Of a DNA stretch of 64,000 nt, positions 30,702 to 40,839 are shown piece after piece (the first letter of the stretch is position 1; the number at the start of each line of letters is the position of its first letter). Location: contig NZ_CP080997.1 of assembly GCF_019645815.1 (NCBI RefSeq), forward strand, positions 2,794,880 through 2,858,879. Direction: 5' to 3'. The position numbers were made by a program, and so were the translations under genes. Origin of the DNA: Mycolicibacter heraklionensis (GTDB lineage Bacteria; Actinomycetota; Actinomycetes; Mycobacteriales; Mycobacteriaceae). Under the pieces are notes generated by a model. The model did no database searches, was not told where the DNA came from, and was given only the letters and a program-made list of their open reading frames with translations.

Positions 30702-31529
30702 TCAGGCGAGGTCGGCGACCGCGCAAGTCATCTCCGCGCGGGGCGCGGGCCGACCGGTGAACAACTCGACCTGAGTGAACGCCTGGTGCAGCAGCATCTG
30801 CAGTCCGCTGATCACCGTGCCGCCGGCGGCGCTCACCGCAGCTGCCAGCGGCGTCGGCCACGGGTCGTAGATGGCGTCCAGCAGCACCGGCACGCGGGCC
30901 AGGACCGGCGCATATCCGGCGGCGACATCGGCCGGAAGCGTGTTGACCAGCACCGCGGCGTCGGCGGCTGCGGCGGCCAGGTCGGGGTCGTCGAGCGTGC
31001 AGACGCGCGCCGGCACACCGACTTCGGCGGCCAACGCCGCCACCCGGGCGGCGTTGTCGGCGTTGCGGGCGGCCACCGTGATGTGGCTGGCGCCCAGTTC
31101 GGTCAGCGCCACCACCGCGGCCGGGGCGGTGCCGCCGGAGCCCAGCACGATCGCTGACCCCGACACCGAACCGAGCGCCCCGCTCACCCCGTCGACGTCG
31201 GTGTTGTCGGCCAGCCACCCGGTTGCGGTGCGTACCAGCGTGTTCGCCGAGCCGATGCGCTCGGCGCGCCGGGTGCGTTCGTCGGCGAACGCCAGGGCCG
31301 CGAATTTACCCGGCATGGTGACCGAGACGCCGACCCATTCCGGCCCCAAACCGGCGACCAGCGCCGGCAACTCCTCGGCGCCGCACTCGATGCGCTCATA
31401 GGTCCAGTCCTGCAGGCCGAGCGCCCGGTAGGCCGCCAGGTGCAGCTGGGGTGACCGCGAGTGGGCGATCGGCGAGCCCAGCACCGCGGCCCGGCGTGGC
31501 CCGGGGTCAGCGGGAGCTGTCGAGGACAC
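30702..31529 (-). CDS. aroE: Shikimate dehydrogenase
   Basis: It reduces 3-dehydroshikimate with NADPH. The 275-residue protein has the substrate motif SPIAHSRSPQLH, the catalytic Lys in MPGKFAAL and Asp in ADNTDVDG, the Rossmann loop LGSGGTAPA, and the C-terminal SGLQMLLHQA. The GTG at 31529 overlaps mltG by 23 bp; a slightly later start is possible. Confidence 0.96.
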   Translation of the reverse strand: MSSTAPADPGPRRAAVLGSPIAHSRSPQLHLAAYRALGLQDWTYERIECGAEELPALVAGLGPEWVGVSVTMPGKFAALAFADERTRRAERIGSANTLVRTATGWLADNTDVDGVSGALGSVSGSAIVLGSGGTAPAAVVALTELGASHITVAARNADNAARVAALAAEVGVPARVCTLDDPDLAAAAADAAVLVNTLPADVAAGYAPVLARVPVLLDAIYDPWPTPLAAAVSAAGGTVISGLQMLLHQAFTQVELFTGRPAPRAEMTCAVADLA

Positions 31530-32781
31530 CGTTGTCCAGCGCCATCTCGATGTTGTTCAGGTGCTGCTGGTAGTTGTGGGTGAACAGAGTGGTGCCGTCC
31601 TTGTCGATCGTCACGAAGTACAGCCAGTCGCCGGGCTCGGGATGCTCGGCGGCATGCAGGGCGTCCATTCCCGGTGAGCAGATCGGGGTGGCCGGCAGAC
31701 CGTCGGAGGCGTAGGTGTTCCACGGCGTGACCTTGGCCCGGTCGGCGTCGGTGGTGGCCACCTCCTGGCGGTCCAGCGGGTAGTTGACCGTCGAGTCGAA
31801 CTCCAGCCGCTGCGGCTCACCCAGCCGGTTGTCGATAACCCTGGCTACCTTGGCGAAGTCGTGCGGCAGGGCTTCGCGTTGTACCAGCGAAGCCACCACC
31901 AGCATTTCGTAGGGAGTCATGCCCAACTGTTCGGCGGTGCCGGGCAGGCCGGACTTGTCCAGCTGCGCGCTGCTCTGGCTGATCAGTTTCGAGAGCACGG
32001 TGGGTGCCGGTGCGGTCGGGTCGACGTTCCAGGTGCCCGCCGTGATCAGGCCCTCGATGCGGCGGTGGTCGCGACCCATCTTGGTGACCGGCCCGAGGGC
32101 CCACTCCGGCACGGACAGTGCCTGCGGCGTCTCGGTCTCCGCGGCCCGACGCAGATCTGGGGCTTTGAGACAGGTGCGATCGCCGTTGAGGTCCAGGCAG
32201 CTGGCCTCGGCGATGAGCGTGAACACCCCCGGGGTCACCCGGTCGGTCTTCATGTCGGTGGTGTCGTCGAGTTGACGGCCCTCCGGGATCACCAGCTTGC
32301 CCACTCGATTGTCCGGGTCGGCGAGCTGCTGCACCGCGGTGGCGGCCGGGATCTCGGCCCGCAACCGGTAGAAGCCGGGCTGGATCGCCGCGATGGCGGC
32401 GTTGCCCTGCGCGGCGTTGAGGAACGTTCCGACGTTGGCGATCACCCCCGCGTCCAGCATCGTTTCGGCGATCGCGGTGGTGAAGTCGCCCTCGTGCACC
32501 TCGATCAGCACCTGCTGGCCGCCGTCGCCGGTGTAGTCGAGGACGGGACCGCTGGAGTGCCAGAACTTGGAGCCCAGGAAAACGCCGGCGATCGCGACCA
32601 GCACCACCAACGCGACGCCGAGGCCGCGGGCCACCCGGCGGTGCCGGTTGTGCTGGCGCCGGCGCCGGGTCTCACGGGCCCGCTCGGTCCGGCTCATCCG
32701 CCGCCGCGGCGGCCCGACCGCCACCGGCTTGGCCTTCTTCCCGGGCTGGTCGTGAGCCGCCCCGGGCTCTTCATCAGGCAC
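31507..32781 (-). CDS. mltG: Endolytic murein transglycosylase MltG (YceG-like)
   Basis: It cleaves nascent glycan strands in the cell wall. The 424-residue protein has a long basic cytoplasmic N terminus, one membrane helix (about 53-72), a LysM-like region and the YceG domain, with the catalytic Glu in [10 protein letters not shown]. The conserved SPGMDAL and HNYQQHLNN segments near the C terminus fit the family. The GTG at 32781 overlaps the ruvX end by 8 bp. Confidence 0.93.
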   Translation of the reverse strand: MPDEEPGAAHDQPGKKAKPVAVGPPRRRMSRTERARETRRRRQHNRHRRVARGLGVALVVLVAIAGVFLGSKFWHSSGPVLDYTGDGGQQVLIEVHEGDFTTAIAETMLDAGVIANVGTFLNAAQGNAAIAAIQPGFYRLRAEIPAATAVQQLADPDNRVGKLVIPEGRQLDDTTDMKTDRVTPGVFTLIAEASCLDLNGDRTCLKAPDLRRAAETETPQALSVPEWALGPVTKMGRDHRRIEGLITAGTWNVDPTAPAPTVLSKLISQSSAQLDKSGLPGTAEQLGMTPYEMLVVASLVQREALPHDFAKVARVIDNRLGEPQRLEFDSTVNYPLDRQEVATTDADRAKVTPWNTYASDGLPATPICSPGMDALHAAEHPEPGDWLYFVTIDKDGTTLFTHNYQQHLNNIEMALDNGVLDSSR

Positions 32782-33307
32782 TGTTGTCCTCCGTCGGCAC
32801 TCCCGGGGCCGGTGCGGCCAGAGCCCGGCGCTGGTCGAGCCAGCTCTGCAGGATCGTCACCGCGGCAGCCTGGTCGATCACCGAACGCTGACGTTTGGAG
32901 CGCACCCCGGCCGCGTGCAGGGACCTCGCCGCGCTGACGGTGCTCAGGCGCTCGTCGGCCAGCCGCACCGGGGCGGGCCGACGGCGTTGGGCCAGCACCC
33001 GGGCCAGGGCGTCGGCAACCGCGATGGCGTCCTCGGCGGCCGAGCCCGCCCGGTCGGCCAGGGTGCGGGGCAACCCCACCACCACTTCGACGACGTCGTA
33101 TTCGTCGGCCAGGTCGGCCAGCCGGCGCAAGTGCGAACCGGATGCGTGTCGTCGCACGGTCTCCACCGGGGTCGCCAACAGTCCATCGGGGTCGCTACAT
33201 GACACCCCGATACGCACACTGCCCACATCCACCCCGAGCCGTCTTCCGCGGCCGGGATCGTCCCGCCCGCCGGGCCGGTCCGGGGTGCGATGGTGGGGTG
33301 GGGTCAC
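32774..33307 (-). CDS. ruvX: Putative Holliday junction resolvase RuvX/YqgF
   Basis: The 177-residue protein has the RNase H-like fold with the first catalytic Asp in [12 protein letters not shown], the VGLPRTL segment, DERLST and the last Asp in [11 protein letters not shown]. The family acts on nucleic acid and is linked to 16S rRNA processing in some bacteria. GTG 33307 overlaps the alaS stop. The order alaS-ruvX-mltG-aroE is as in M. tuberculosis. Confidence 0.93.
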   Translation of the reverse strand: MTPPHHRTPDRPGGRDDPGRGRRLGVDVGSVRIGVSCSDPDGLLATPVETVRRHASGSHLRRLADLADEYDVVEVVVGLPRTLADRAGSAAEDAIAVADALARVLAQRRRPAPVRLADERLSTVSAARSLHAAGVRSKRQRSVIDQAAAVTILQSWLDQRRALAAPAPGVPTEDNSA

Positions 33308-35988
33308 GCCGGCGCGCTCCGGGCGACCGCCGCGCGCACCGCCGCGAGCGCGGCATCGATCCCGGTGGAGTCCTTACCCGAGCCCTGCGCCAGATCGGCC
33401 TTGCCGCCGCCGCGGCCGGAGACCGCCGCCGCCAGGTCTTTGACCAGGTCATCTGCTCGCAACCCGAGGTCTTGCGCGGCGGCGTTGGCGGACACCACAT
33501 AGGGCACGCTGTCTGGGCCGTCGGCGATCAGCGCCACCACTGCCGGCTCCTCGCCCAGTTTGCCGCGAATGTCGCCGACCAGCGAACGCAGGTCGCCACC
33601 GCCGACACCACCCGACATCCGCTGCGCCACCAGGCGCACGTTACCGATTTGTTCAGCGCCGGCGGCGGCATTCGAGGCAGCCGCTCGCGCACTCGCCAAC
33701 CGGGCGCGGTCCAGTTCCTTCTCGGCGGCGCGCAGCCGCTCCACCAAGTTGGCCACCCGGGCGGGAACTTCCTCCGAGGGCACCTTCAGCGAGGAGGCCA
33801 GCCCGGCCATCAGCGCCCGCTCCTTCGCCAAGTGCCGGAACGAGTCCAGCCCGACGTAGGCCTCGACGCGGCGCACCCCGGAACCCACCGACGATTCGCC
33901 CAGGATGGTGACCGGGCCGATCTGCGCCGAGTTGTGCACGTGCGTGCCGCCACACAGCTCCAGCGAGAACGGCCCGCCGATCTCGACGACCCGCACCTTC
34001 TCGGGGTACTTCTCGCCGAACATGGCCATGGCGCCCATCGCCTTGGCCTTCTCGAGTTCTTCGGTGAACGTGTGCACCTCGAAGTCGGCCTGCACGGCCT
34101 CGTTGGTGACCTCCTCGACCTGGCGGCGTTGCTCATCGCTGAGCGCGCCCTGCCAGTTGAAGTCGAACCGCAGATAGCCCGGCCGGTTCAGCGAGCCGGC
34201 CTGAACCGCGTTGGGCCCCAATACTTGCCGCAGCGCGGCGTGCACCATATGGGTGCCCGAGTGGCCCTGGGTGGCGCCCTTGCGCCAGGCCGGGTCCACC
34301 GCGGCGGTGACCGTGTCACCCTCGACGAATTCGCCGGACTCGACGGCGACCCGGTGCACGAACAGCGTCTGGGCGATCTTCTGCACGTCGGTGACCGTGG
34401 CCTGGGCAGTTCCGGCCCTTATCGTTCCGGCGTCGGCGATCTGCCCACCGGCTTCGGCATAGAGCGGGGTGCGGTCCAACACCAGCTCGACACGATCTGC
34501 GGCGACGTCTTCGTGGGACACCACCGGCACTCGCTTGCCGTCGACGAAAATGCCCAGGATGCGGGCGTCGGTGGTGAGCTCGTCGAACCCGGTGAACTCG
34601 GTGGGTCCGGCGTCGATCAGGTCCCGGTAGGCGCTCAAGTCGGCGTGGGCGTGCTTGCGCGCGGCGGCGTCGGCCTTGGCGCGCTGTCGCTGCTCGGCCA
34701 TCAGCGTCCGGAACCCCGCCTCGTCGACCTGCAGTCCGGCCTCCGAGGCCATCTCCAGGGTGAGCTCGATCGGGAACCCGTAGGTGTCGTGCAAAGCGAA
34801 GGCGTCGCTGCCGGACAGCACGGTGATCCCGGCGGATCGGGTGGCTGCTGCCGCCTCCTCGAACAGCTTCGAGCCCGAGGTCAGGGTGCGGTTGAACGCG
34901 GTCTCCTCGGCTACCGCGATCCGGTTGATCCGGTCGAAGTCGGTGACCAGTTCCGGATACGACGGGCCCATGGCGTCACGCACGGTTGCCATCAGGTCAC
35001 CGACTATCGGCCCTTCGATGCCCAGCAGCTTGGCCGAGCGGATCACCCGGCGCAGCAGCCGGCGCAGCACGTAGCCGCGGCCGTCGTTGCCGGGGCTCAC
35101 GCCGTCGCCGATCAGGATGGCCGCGGTGCGGGAGTGGTCGGCGATGATCCGGTAACGCACATCGTCGGCGTCGTTGCCGGTGTTATAGCCACGCGGCGCG
35201 CGGGTGGCGACCAGATCAATAACCGGCCTTACCAGGTCGGTCTCGTAGACGTTGTGTACGCCCTGGAGCAGGAAGGCCACCCGCTCGATGCCCATCCCGG
35301 TGTCGATGTTCTGACGCGGCAGCGGCCCGAGGATCTCGAAGTCCTCCTTGGAGGTGCCCTCGCCGCGCTCGTTCTGCATGAACACGAGGTTCCAGATCTC
35401 GATGTAGCGGTCCTCGTTGGCGACCGGGCCGCCGTCGACACCGAACTCCGGGCCGCGGTCGTAGTAGATCTCCGACGAGGGTCCGCAGGGTCCGGGGATG
35501 CCCATCGACCAGTAGTTGTCGGCCATGCCGCGGCGCTGGATCCGCTCCAGCGGCAATCCCGCGATCTCCTGCCACAACGCGATGGCCTCGTCGTCGTCGA
35601 GATAGACGGTGGCCCAAAGCCGTTCGGGGTCCAGTCCGTAGCCGCCGTCGGAGACGCTGTTGGTCAGCAGCGTCCAGGCCAGCTCGATCGCCCCGCGCTT
35701 GAAGTAGTCGCCGAACGAGAAGTTGCCGGCCATCTGGAAGAAGGTGTTGTGCCGGGTGGTGATGCCCACCTCGTCGATATCCGGGGTACGGATGCACTTC
35801 TGGATGCTCGTGGCGGTGGCGTACGGCGGAGTGCGCTGGCCCAGGAAGAACGGCACGAACTGCACCATGCCGGCGTTGATGAACAACAAGTTGGGGTCAT
35901 CAAGGATCACCGAAGCGCTCGGCACCTCGGTGTGGCCCGCTTTCACGAAGTGATCGAGGAAGCGTTTCCTGATCTCGTGTGTCTGCAC
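33304..35988 (-). CDS. alaS: Alanyl-tRNA synthetase
   Basis: The 894-residue protein has the class II aminoacylation core (residues about 1-450), an editing domain with the zinc-type motif HSGTHMVH and CGGTHVH, and the C-Ala region ending in the Gly-rich [14 protein letters not shown]. The GTG at 35988 starts [14 protein letters not shown] as expected. An 84-bp gap separates it from the YjbQ gene on the same strand. Confidence 0.97.
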   Translation of the reverse strand: MQTHEIRKRFLDHFVKAGHTEVPSASVILDDPNLLFINAGMVQFVPFFLGQRTPPYATATSIQKCIRTPDIDEVGITTRHNTFFQMAGNFSFGDYFKRGAIELAWTLLTNSVSDGGYGLDPERLWATVYLDDDEAIALWQEIAGLPLERIQRRGMADNYWSMGIPGPCGPSSEIYYDRGPEFGVDGGPVANEDRYIEIWNLVFMQNERGEGTSKEDFEILGPLPRQNIDTGMGIERVAFLLQGVHNVYETDLVRPVIDLVATRAPRGYNTGNDADDVRYRIIADHSRTAAILIGDGVSPGNDGRGYVLRRLLRRVIRSAKLLGIEGPIVGDLMATVRDAMGPSYPELVTDFDRINRIAVAEETAFNRTLTSGSKLFEEAAAATRSAGITVLSGSDAFALHDTYGFPIELTLEMASEAGLQVDEAGFRTLMAEQRQRAKADAAARKHAHADLSAYRDLIDAGPTEFTGFDELTTDARILGIFVDGKRVPVVSHEDVAADRVELVLDRTPLYAEAGGQIADAGTIRAGTAQATVTDVQKIAQTLFVHRVAVESGEFVEGDTVTAAVDPAWRKGATQGHSGTHMVHAALRQVLGPNAVQAGSLNRPGYLRFDFNWQGALSDEQRRQVEEVTNEAVQADFEVHTFTEELEKAKAMGAMAMFGEKYPEKVRVVEIGGPFSLELCGGTHVHNSAQIGPVTILGESSVGSGVRRVEAYVGLDSFRHLAKERALMAGLASSLKVPSEEVPARVANLVERLRAAEKELDRARLASARAAASNAAAGAEQIGNVRLVAQRMSGGVGGGDLRSLVGDIRGKLGEEPAVVALIADGPDSVPYVVSANAAAQDLGLRADDLVKDLAAAVSGRGGGKADLAQGSGKDSTGIDAALAAVRAAVARSAPA

Positions 35989-36072
35989 TATCTATCGCTT
36001 CCCGCCGTCTCGCCCGTTTAGACGGCACTACAGTACCGGGCTGCCGATCGCGTTCTCTGCAGGCAAGGATCC

Positions 36073-36483
36073 TCAGGTGGCGCCGGCGCCGACAAAGCTC
36101 AGTCGCACGCTGCGACGAGGGTTGTCGCGGTTCAGGTCGACCAGGACGACCGACTGCCAGATGCCCAGCAGCGGCTCCCCGTCAGCGACCGGAACCGTGA
36201 TCGACGGCGCGACGATCGCCGGCAGCACGTGATCGGCCCCGTGTCCCGGCGAGCCGTGTGCGTGCCGGTAGCGGTCATCGCGTGGCAGCAGCCGCTCCAG
36301 CGTGTCGACCAGGTCGGCGTCGGACCCGGCACCCGTCTCGATGATCGCCACCCCGGCCGTGGCATGCGGTACGAAGACGTTGCACAACCCGTCGCCGTGG
36401 CCGGCGCAGAACGACCGCACCTGCTCGGTGAGATCGACGGTGCGACGCCGGGCCGTGTCGATGTCGAGCACTTCGGTGTTCAT
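36073..36483 (-). CDS. YjbQ/UPF0047 family protein (Rv2556c-like)
   Basis: The 136-residue protein has the UPF0047 conserved HATAGVAIIETG and GHGADHVLPAI segments with metal-type His residues. E. coli YjbQ has secondary thiamin-phosphate synthase activity, but the true role is uncertain. The same gene lies next to alaS in M. tuberculosis. It begins 25 bp after the CitE-like gene ends. Confidence 0.9.
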   Translation of the reverse strand: MNTEVLDIDTARRRTVDLTEQVRSFCAGHGDGLCNVFVPHATAGVAIIETGAGSDADLVDTLERLLPRDDRYRHAHGSPGHGADHVLPAIVAPSITVPVADGEPLLGIWQSVVLVDLNRDNPRRSVRLSFVGAGAT

Positions 36484-36508
36484 AGCTCCAGGGTAGGAGC
36501 CAACCCGC

Positions 36509-37414
36509 TTAGCGCTTGCCGTCGATCAGCGCCACCCGCGCCAGGGTGTTCTGCGCCATCTTCACGTGCGCGGCGTCGACCAGTACGCCATCGACCCCGA
36601 CCGCGCCCAGCCCTCTCGCCTCGCCCTCGCGGTAGGCGGCCATGTTGCGTTCGGCCAGCGCGACCTCCTCGGCGGTCGGCGAGAACACCGTGTTGGCGAC
36701 CGGGATCTGGGTGGGATGGATCGCCCACTTGCCGGTGTAGCCATACAGCGCAGACCGGCGGGCTTCCGACTCGTAGCCGTCCAGGTTCGCGTAGTCGGGG
36801 TAGGGCGAGTCGATGGCCTCGATGCCGGCAATGCGGGCCGCGACCAGCACCTTGTTGCGGGCGTAATGCCAGAAGTCGCCCGGGTAGTCCCAGATCGGCA
36901 CGAAGTTGGTGTCCACCCGCGCGCCCTGGGACAGCGAGAAGTCGCCGACCCCGAAGATCAGCGCATCGATCCGCGGGCTGGCCGTGGCGATCTCCTCGGC
37001 GTTGGCCAGTCCCTCGACCTCCTCGATCAGCACTTCGAGGCGGATCTGGCGTTCCAGACCGAGTTTGGCCTCCAGCTGGGTGAGCAGCAGGTCGACCCAC
37101 CAGACGTCGCGGGCGGTGCAGGCCTTGGGGACGACGATCGTGTCCAGGTTGGCCCCGGCAGCGGTGACGACCTCGATGATGTCGTCGTGGCACCACTGCG
37201 TGTCCAGACCGTTGATCCGGATGGCGCGCGCGGTGCGTCCCCAGTCCAGTTCGTTCAGCGCGGTGATCACCTTGGCGCGGGCGCCGACTTTCTCGGCGGG
37301 CGCGGTCGCGTCCTCGAGGTCGAGGAAGACCAGGTCGGCCTGCGCGGCGGCCGCACGCGCGAACATGTGGTCGTTGGCAGCGGGCACGGCCAACTCGGAA
37401 CGGCGCAACAGCAT
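36509..37414 (-). CDS. CitE-like CoA-ester lyase (HpcH/HpaI family)
   Basis: The 301-residue TIM-barrel protein has the metal and CoA-ester motifs of malyl/citramalyl-CoA lyases: FLDLEDATAP, AIRINGLDT, VLIEEVEGL and GVGDFSLSQG. These enzymes split hydroxyacyl-CoA thioesters to acetyl- or propionyl-CoA and a keto acid. It lies 19 bp downstream of a family III CoA-transferase, an enzyme that could make its CoA substrate. The substrate is not identifiable from sequence. Confidence 0.88.
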   Translation of the reverse strand: MLLRRSELAVPAANDHMFARAAAAQADLVFLDLEDATAPAEKVGARAKVITALNELDWGRTARAIRINGLDTQWCHDDIIEVVTAAGANLDTIVVPKACTARDVWWVDLLLTQLEAKLGLERQIRLEVLIEEVEGLANAEEIATASPRIDALIFGVGDFSLSQGARVDTNFVPIWDYPGDFWHYARNKVLVAARIAGIEAIDSPYPDYANLDGYESEARRSALYGYTGKWAIHPTQIPVANTVFSPTAEEVALAERNMAAYREGEARGLGAVGVDGVLVDAAHVKMAQNTLARVALIDGKR

Positions 37415-37433
37415 GGGTGTCTTCTCCTCGGTG

Positions 37434-38630
37434 TCAGAGCACGCCGCGGGCGTGCAGGTCGTCGATGTCGGACGGGGTGAGGTCGAGCAGTTCGCGATAA
37501 ACCTCGGTGTTGTGCTCTCCCAGGCGCGGGCCCAGGTGTTCGACGCGCCCGGTCACCGCGGAGAAGCGCGGCACCGGTGCTTGGACGGTCATGGCGCCGA
37601 GTTCGTCGTCACCGACCTTCACGAACACCTCGCGATGCGCCAGCTGCTCGTCGGCGACCAGGTCGGTGATGTCGTACACCGCTGCGGCCGCGACCTGTTC
37701 GGCGTCGAAGACGGCCATCGCCTCGGCCAGGGTTTTGCTCGCCACCCAATCGGCGACCACCTGGTCGACTTCTCGGGCACGGGCCAACCGGCGTTGCGGG
37801 TCGGAGAAATCGGCGTCGTCGACCAGGTCGGCCCGCCCGATCGCCCGAAACACCCGCAGCGCCAGCGCCGGTGAGCTGCCCGACATCGCCAGCCAGCGGC
37901 CGTCCGCGGTGCGGTAGGTGTTGCGCGGCGCCGAGATATCCCAGCGGTTGCCGGCCCGGGTCGGCACCAGCCCGAGCTGGTCGTAGCCGAGCAGGGTCTG
38001 CTCCAGCAGGCGGGCCAGCGGGTCGATGAGGTTGACGTCAATCAGCTGACCCGAAGCACCGTGCACGTCCCGGTGATACAGCGCCATCATCACCGCGTAG
38101 GCGGCGTTGAGCGACGCGACACCGTCGGCCAGCATGAACGGCGGCAGCGTGGGCGGGCCGTCGGCTTCACCGGTGATGTTGGCGAACCCGCTCATGGCCT
38201 CACCGAGGGTGCCGAAGCCGGGCCGCTCGCTTTTCGGACCGGAGAGCCCGAAGCCGGTGATGTGCAGCATCACGATGCGGTCGTTGACCGCGCGCAGCGC
38301 CTCGTAGTCCAACCCCCAGCCGCGCAGCGTCTGCGGGCGGGTGTTGACGATCACCACATCGGCATGGGCCACCAGCTTGCGCACTAACCCCTGGCCTTCG
38401 GGCACCCGCAGGTTGCAGGTGATGGAGCGTTTGTTGCGCGACACCGACTTCCACATCAGCCCGACGCCATCGCGCTGGTTGCCCCAGCTGCGGATCGGGT
38501 CGCCGGTCCCGGGTTGCTCGACTTTGATGACGTCGGCACCGAACTCACCGAGGTAGGTGGCCACCAGCGGCGCCGCCGCCAGGGTGGCCAGGTCGAGCAC
38601 CCGGACGCCTTCGAGCATCGCGCCGGTCAT
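37434..38630 (-). CDS. CaiB/BaiF family III CoA-transferase
   Basis: The 398-residue protein has the family III N terminus (LEGVRVLDLATLAAAP), the FGADVIKVEQPG segment and the catalytic Asp in MLADGVASLNAAY. It moves CoA between carboxylic acids. It overlaps the monooxygenase gene (ATGA) and precedes a CitE-like lyase, suggesting that a carboxylic acid is activated and then cleaved. It could be an itaconate-, mesaconate- or citramalate-type step, but this is inference. Confidence 0.9.
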   Translation of the reverse strand: MTGAMLEGVRVLDLATLAAAPLVATYLGEFGADVIKVEQPGTGDPIRSWGNQRDGVGLMWKSVSRNKRSITCNLRVPEGQGLVRKLVAHADVVIVNTRPQTLRGWGLDYEALRAVNDRIVMLHITGFGLSGPKSERPGFGTLGEAMSGFANITGEADGPPTLPPFMLADGVASLNAAYAVMMALYHRDVHGASGQLIDVNLIDPLARLLEQTLLGYDQLGLVPTRAGNRWDISAPRNTYRTADGRWLAMSGSSPALALRVFRAIGRADLVDDADFSDPQRRLARAREVDQVVADWVASKTLAEAMAVFDAEQVAAAAVYDITDLVADEQLAHREVFVKVGDDELGAMTVQAPVPRFSAVTGRVEHLGPRLGEHNTEVYRELLDLTPSDIDDLHARGVL

Positions 38631-39985
38631 GCCGGTACGGCGGTCGCGGCGGGCCGGGGCAGGCCCAGATGATCGCGCAAGGTGTTGCCCTCATAGTGGG
38701 TGCGGAACAGTCCGCGACGCTGTAGCTCGGGGACCACCATCCGGACCACGTCTTCGTAGGATCCCGGCGAATGCGTTGCGGCCAAGACGAAGCCGTCGCA
38801 GGCGCCGCTGTGGAACCACTCCGCCATCTGGTCGGCGACCTGGGCTCCGGTGCCGACGAAGCGCGGGCCCTGCAGCAGCGTGGCCCGATGTCCGGCCAGG
38901 TCGCGCAGCGTGACGGTGTCACCGCCGATGTGGGTGCGCAGATTCTGCACCAGACCGCGGATTCCCGACGCCGACGCGATCAGCTCGTCGGTGATCGGGT
39001 CATCGAGGTTGTGCTGCGCGAAGTCGTAGTTCATCAGCTCGGAGAGCAGCGTCAACGACGCCATCGGGTGCACCAGGTCGTTGAGCAGGATCTGTTCGCG
39101 GTCCTTGGCCTGGGCCTCGGTCTCGCCGACCACCGCGTAGGCCATCGGGCAGAGCTTCACCGTGGCGGGATCACGACCGGAGTCACCGATGCGTTCCTTC
39201 TGATCGGCGTAGTGGCTGCGCGCCACCTCGATGCCCGGATCTCCGGTGAAGATCAGATCCGCCCAGCGTGACGCGAAGTCGCGGCCTCGACCGGACGACC
39301 CGGCCTGCAGGATCACCGGCCGGCCCTGCGGGGTACGCGGCACCGTCAGCGGGCCGCGCGAGGAGAAGTAATCACCGATGTGGTTGAGTTCGTGCACCTT
39401 GGACGGGTTGGCGAAGATGCCGGCCTCCCGGTCGGCCACGATCGCGCCGTCTTCCCAGGTGTCCCAGAGCCCGGCGACGACATCGAGGAACTCATCGGCT
39501 CGGTCGTAGCGTTCGTCGTGACTGAGGTGGCTTTCCAGGCCGTAGTTCTGGGCCTCACTGTCATTGACCGAGGTCACCACGTTCCACGCCGCCCGGCCGC
39601 CGGAGAGGTGGTCGAGGCTGGCGAAGGTGCGGGCCACGTGGAACGGCGGGTAATAGCTGGTGGAGTACGTGGCACCCAGGCCGATCTTCGAGGTGGCCTG
39701 GGCGAGAACGCCGAGCACGACGGACAGATCGAGCTTCACCGGCCGCGCCCCGTAGCGAACCGCTTCGGCGACCGAACCACCGTAGATGCCCGGCATCGCC
39801 AGCCGGTCGTCGAAGAACATCAGATCGAAGCAGCCCTCTTCGAGCTGGCGGCCGATCTTGGCGTAGTAGGAGGCGTCGAGATAGCCGTGCTCGCTGGCCG
39901 GGTGGCGCCACGATCCGGCGTACACCGAGGCGTTGCCGGCTTGCATGAAGGCGACCAGCGCCATCTTGTCGGTCCGTTTCGTCAT
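38627..39985 (-). CDS. NtaA/SnaA/DszA-type FMN-dependent monooxygenase
   Basis: The 452-residue luciferase-like protein has the NtaA-family pattern: WRHPASEHGYLD near the N terminus, SGGRAAWNVVTS, LQAGSSGRGRDFA and the C-terminal FVLAATHSPG. Members oxidise compounds such as nitrilotriacetate and dibenzothiophene sulfone with FMNH2 from a separate reductase. ATG 39985 is chosen over the TTG at 39991. It is divergent from the GntR gene across a perfect palindrome. No reductase gene is adjacent. Confidence 0.9.
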   Translation of the reverse strand: MTKRTDKMALVAFMQAGNASVYAGSWRHPASEHGYLDASYYAKIGRQLEEGCFDLMFFDDRLAMPGIYGGSVAEAVRYGARPVKLDLSVVLGVLAQATSKIGLGATYSTSYYPPFHVARTFASLDHLSGGRAAWNVVTSVNDSEAQNYGLESHLSHDERYDRADEFLDVVAGLWDTWEDGAIVADREAGIFANPSKVHELNHIGDYFSSRGPLTVPRTPQGRPVILQAGSSGRGRDFASRWADLIFTGDPGIEVARSHYADQKERIGDSGRDPATVKLCPMAYAVVGETEAQAKDREQILLNDLVHPMASLTLLSELMNYDFAQHNLDDPITDELIASASGIRGLVQNLRTHIGGDTVTLRDLAGHRATLLQGPRFVGTGAQVADQMAEWFHSGACDGFVLAATHSPGSYEDVVRMVVPELQRRGLFRTHYEGNTLRDHLGLPRPAATAVPA

Positions 39986-39999
39986 GCCCAATACCTACC

Positions 40000-40015
40000 A
40001 TCTGATATATCAGAT
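40000..40015. promoter_or_regulatory. Perfect 16-bp palindrome, probable GntR operator
   Basis: ATCTGATATATCAGAT is fully self-complementary and lies in the divergent region, 14 bp upstream of the monooxygenase ATG. Its form fits a dimeric FadR-like GntR protein, encoded next to it. It could control both directions. Confidence 0.75.
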
Positions 40016-40052
40016 ATCAACTATTGGATTTCAAAGCGTGTACGATTCGCCT

Positions 40053-40709
40053 GTGGCGGCCAACAATGTCGACATCGGGGGCACGGTGCGCGAGCGTGCC
40101 GCCCGCGAGCTGCGCAACCGCATCCTCACCGGCGAGCTGGCGCCCGGCACCCGCCTGGATCTGGACGCCATCACCACGGAGTTCGCCACCAGCCGTACGC
40201 CCGTGCGCGAGGCGCTGCTCGAACTCTCCTATGAGGGCCTGGTGGAGGTCGCACCGCGCAGCGGTGTCACGGTGATCGGGATCCGCCCCGAGGACGTGCT
40301 GGACAGCTTCACCATCCTTGGGGTATTGACCGGTCAAGCCGCGGCCTGGGCCGCCGAGCGGATTTCCCCCGCCGAGGTCGATCGCCTGCGCACGCTGGCC
40401 GCCGACGTCGAGGCGCTGCGCGGCTCGGACGGTATCGGCGACGCCAACTGGCAGTTCCACCAAGAGATTCACCGCGCCGCCCAATCCCCCCAGCTGCTCA
40501 TCCAGATTCGGCACGCGGCGCGGGTGGTCCCGACGAACTTCCTCACGGTGTTCCCCGAACACGAGCACCATTCGCTGGAAGACCATCAGAAGCTGGTGCG
40601 GGCGCTGGCCGAACGCGACGCCGAAGCCGCGCGCGCCATTGCCGAGCGACACGTGCTGGACGCCGGACGCTCACTCGCCGACTGGCTGGGCCAGGGCGGC
40701 GCAGGCTGA
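40053..40709 (+). CDS. GntR-family regulator, FCD (FadR/VanR) subfamily
   Basis: The product of about 218 residues has an N-terminal winged helix (ITTEFATSRTPVREALLELS) and an FCD domain with the metal-type His residues in FHQEIHRAA and ERHVLDA. The start could be the GTG at 40053 or 40038. 40053 is preferred because TGTACGAT (40039-40046), an extended -10, ends 6 bases before it, which suggests a leaderless mRNA. It probably controls the divergent monooxygenase/CoA-transferase/lyase operon. Confidence 0.88.
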   Translation: MAANNVDIGGTVRERAARELRNRILTGELAPGTRLDLDAITTEFATSRTPVREALLELSYEGLVEVAPRSGVTVIGIRPEDVLDSFTILGVLTGQAAAWAAERISPAEVDRLRTLAADVEALRGSDGIGDANWQFHQEIHRAAQSPQLLIQIRHAARVVPTNFLTVFPEHEHHSLEDHQKLVRALAERDAEAARAIAERHVLDAGRSLADWLGQGGAG

Positions 40710-40839
40710 CCCTGCGCGTTTGCTGGCAATACCCGCCGCGGCCACTGAAAGCTGCGGTCGTCCCCGACTCGCATTGCTACCGTCACCTGGGTTTTTCATT
40801 AGCCGATGCCGTGCCATAGCTGACGACTGGGGGCCCAAA

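Noticed and set aside
33142..36021. 959-codon plus-strand open frame across ruvX and alaS
   Set aside because: It is the mirror frame of alaS; no motif, no ribosome site, and composition typical of a shadow.
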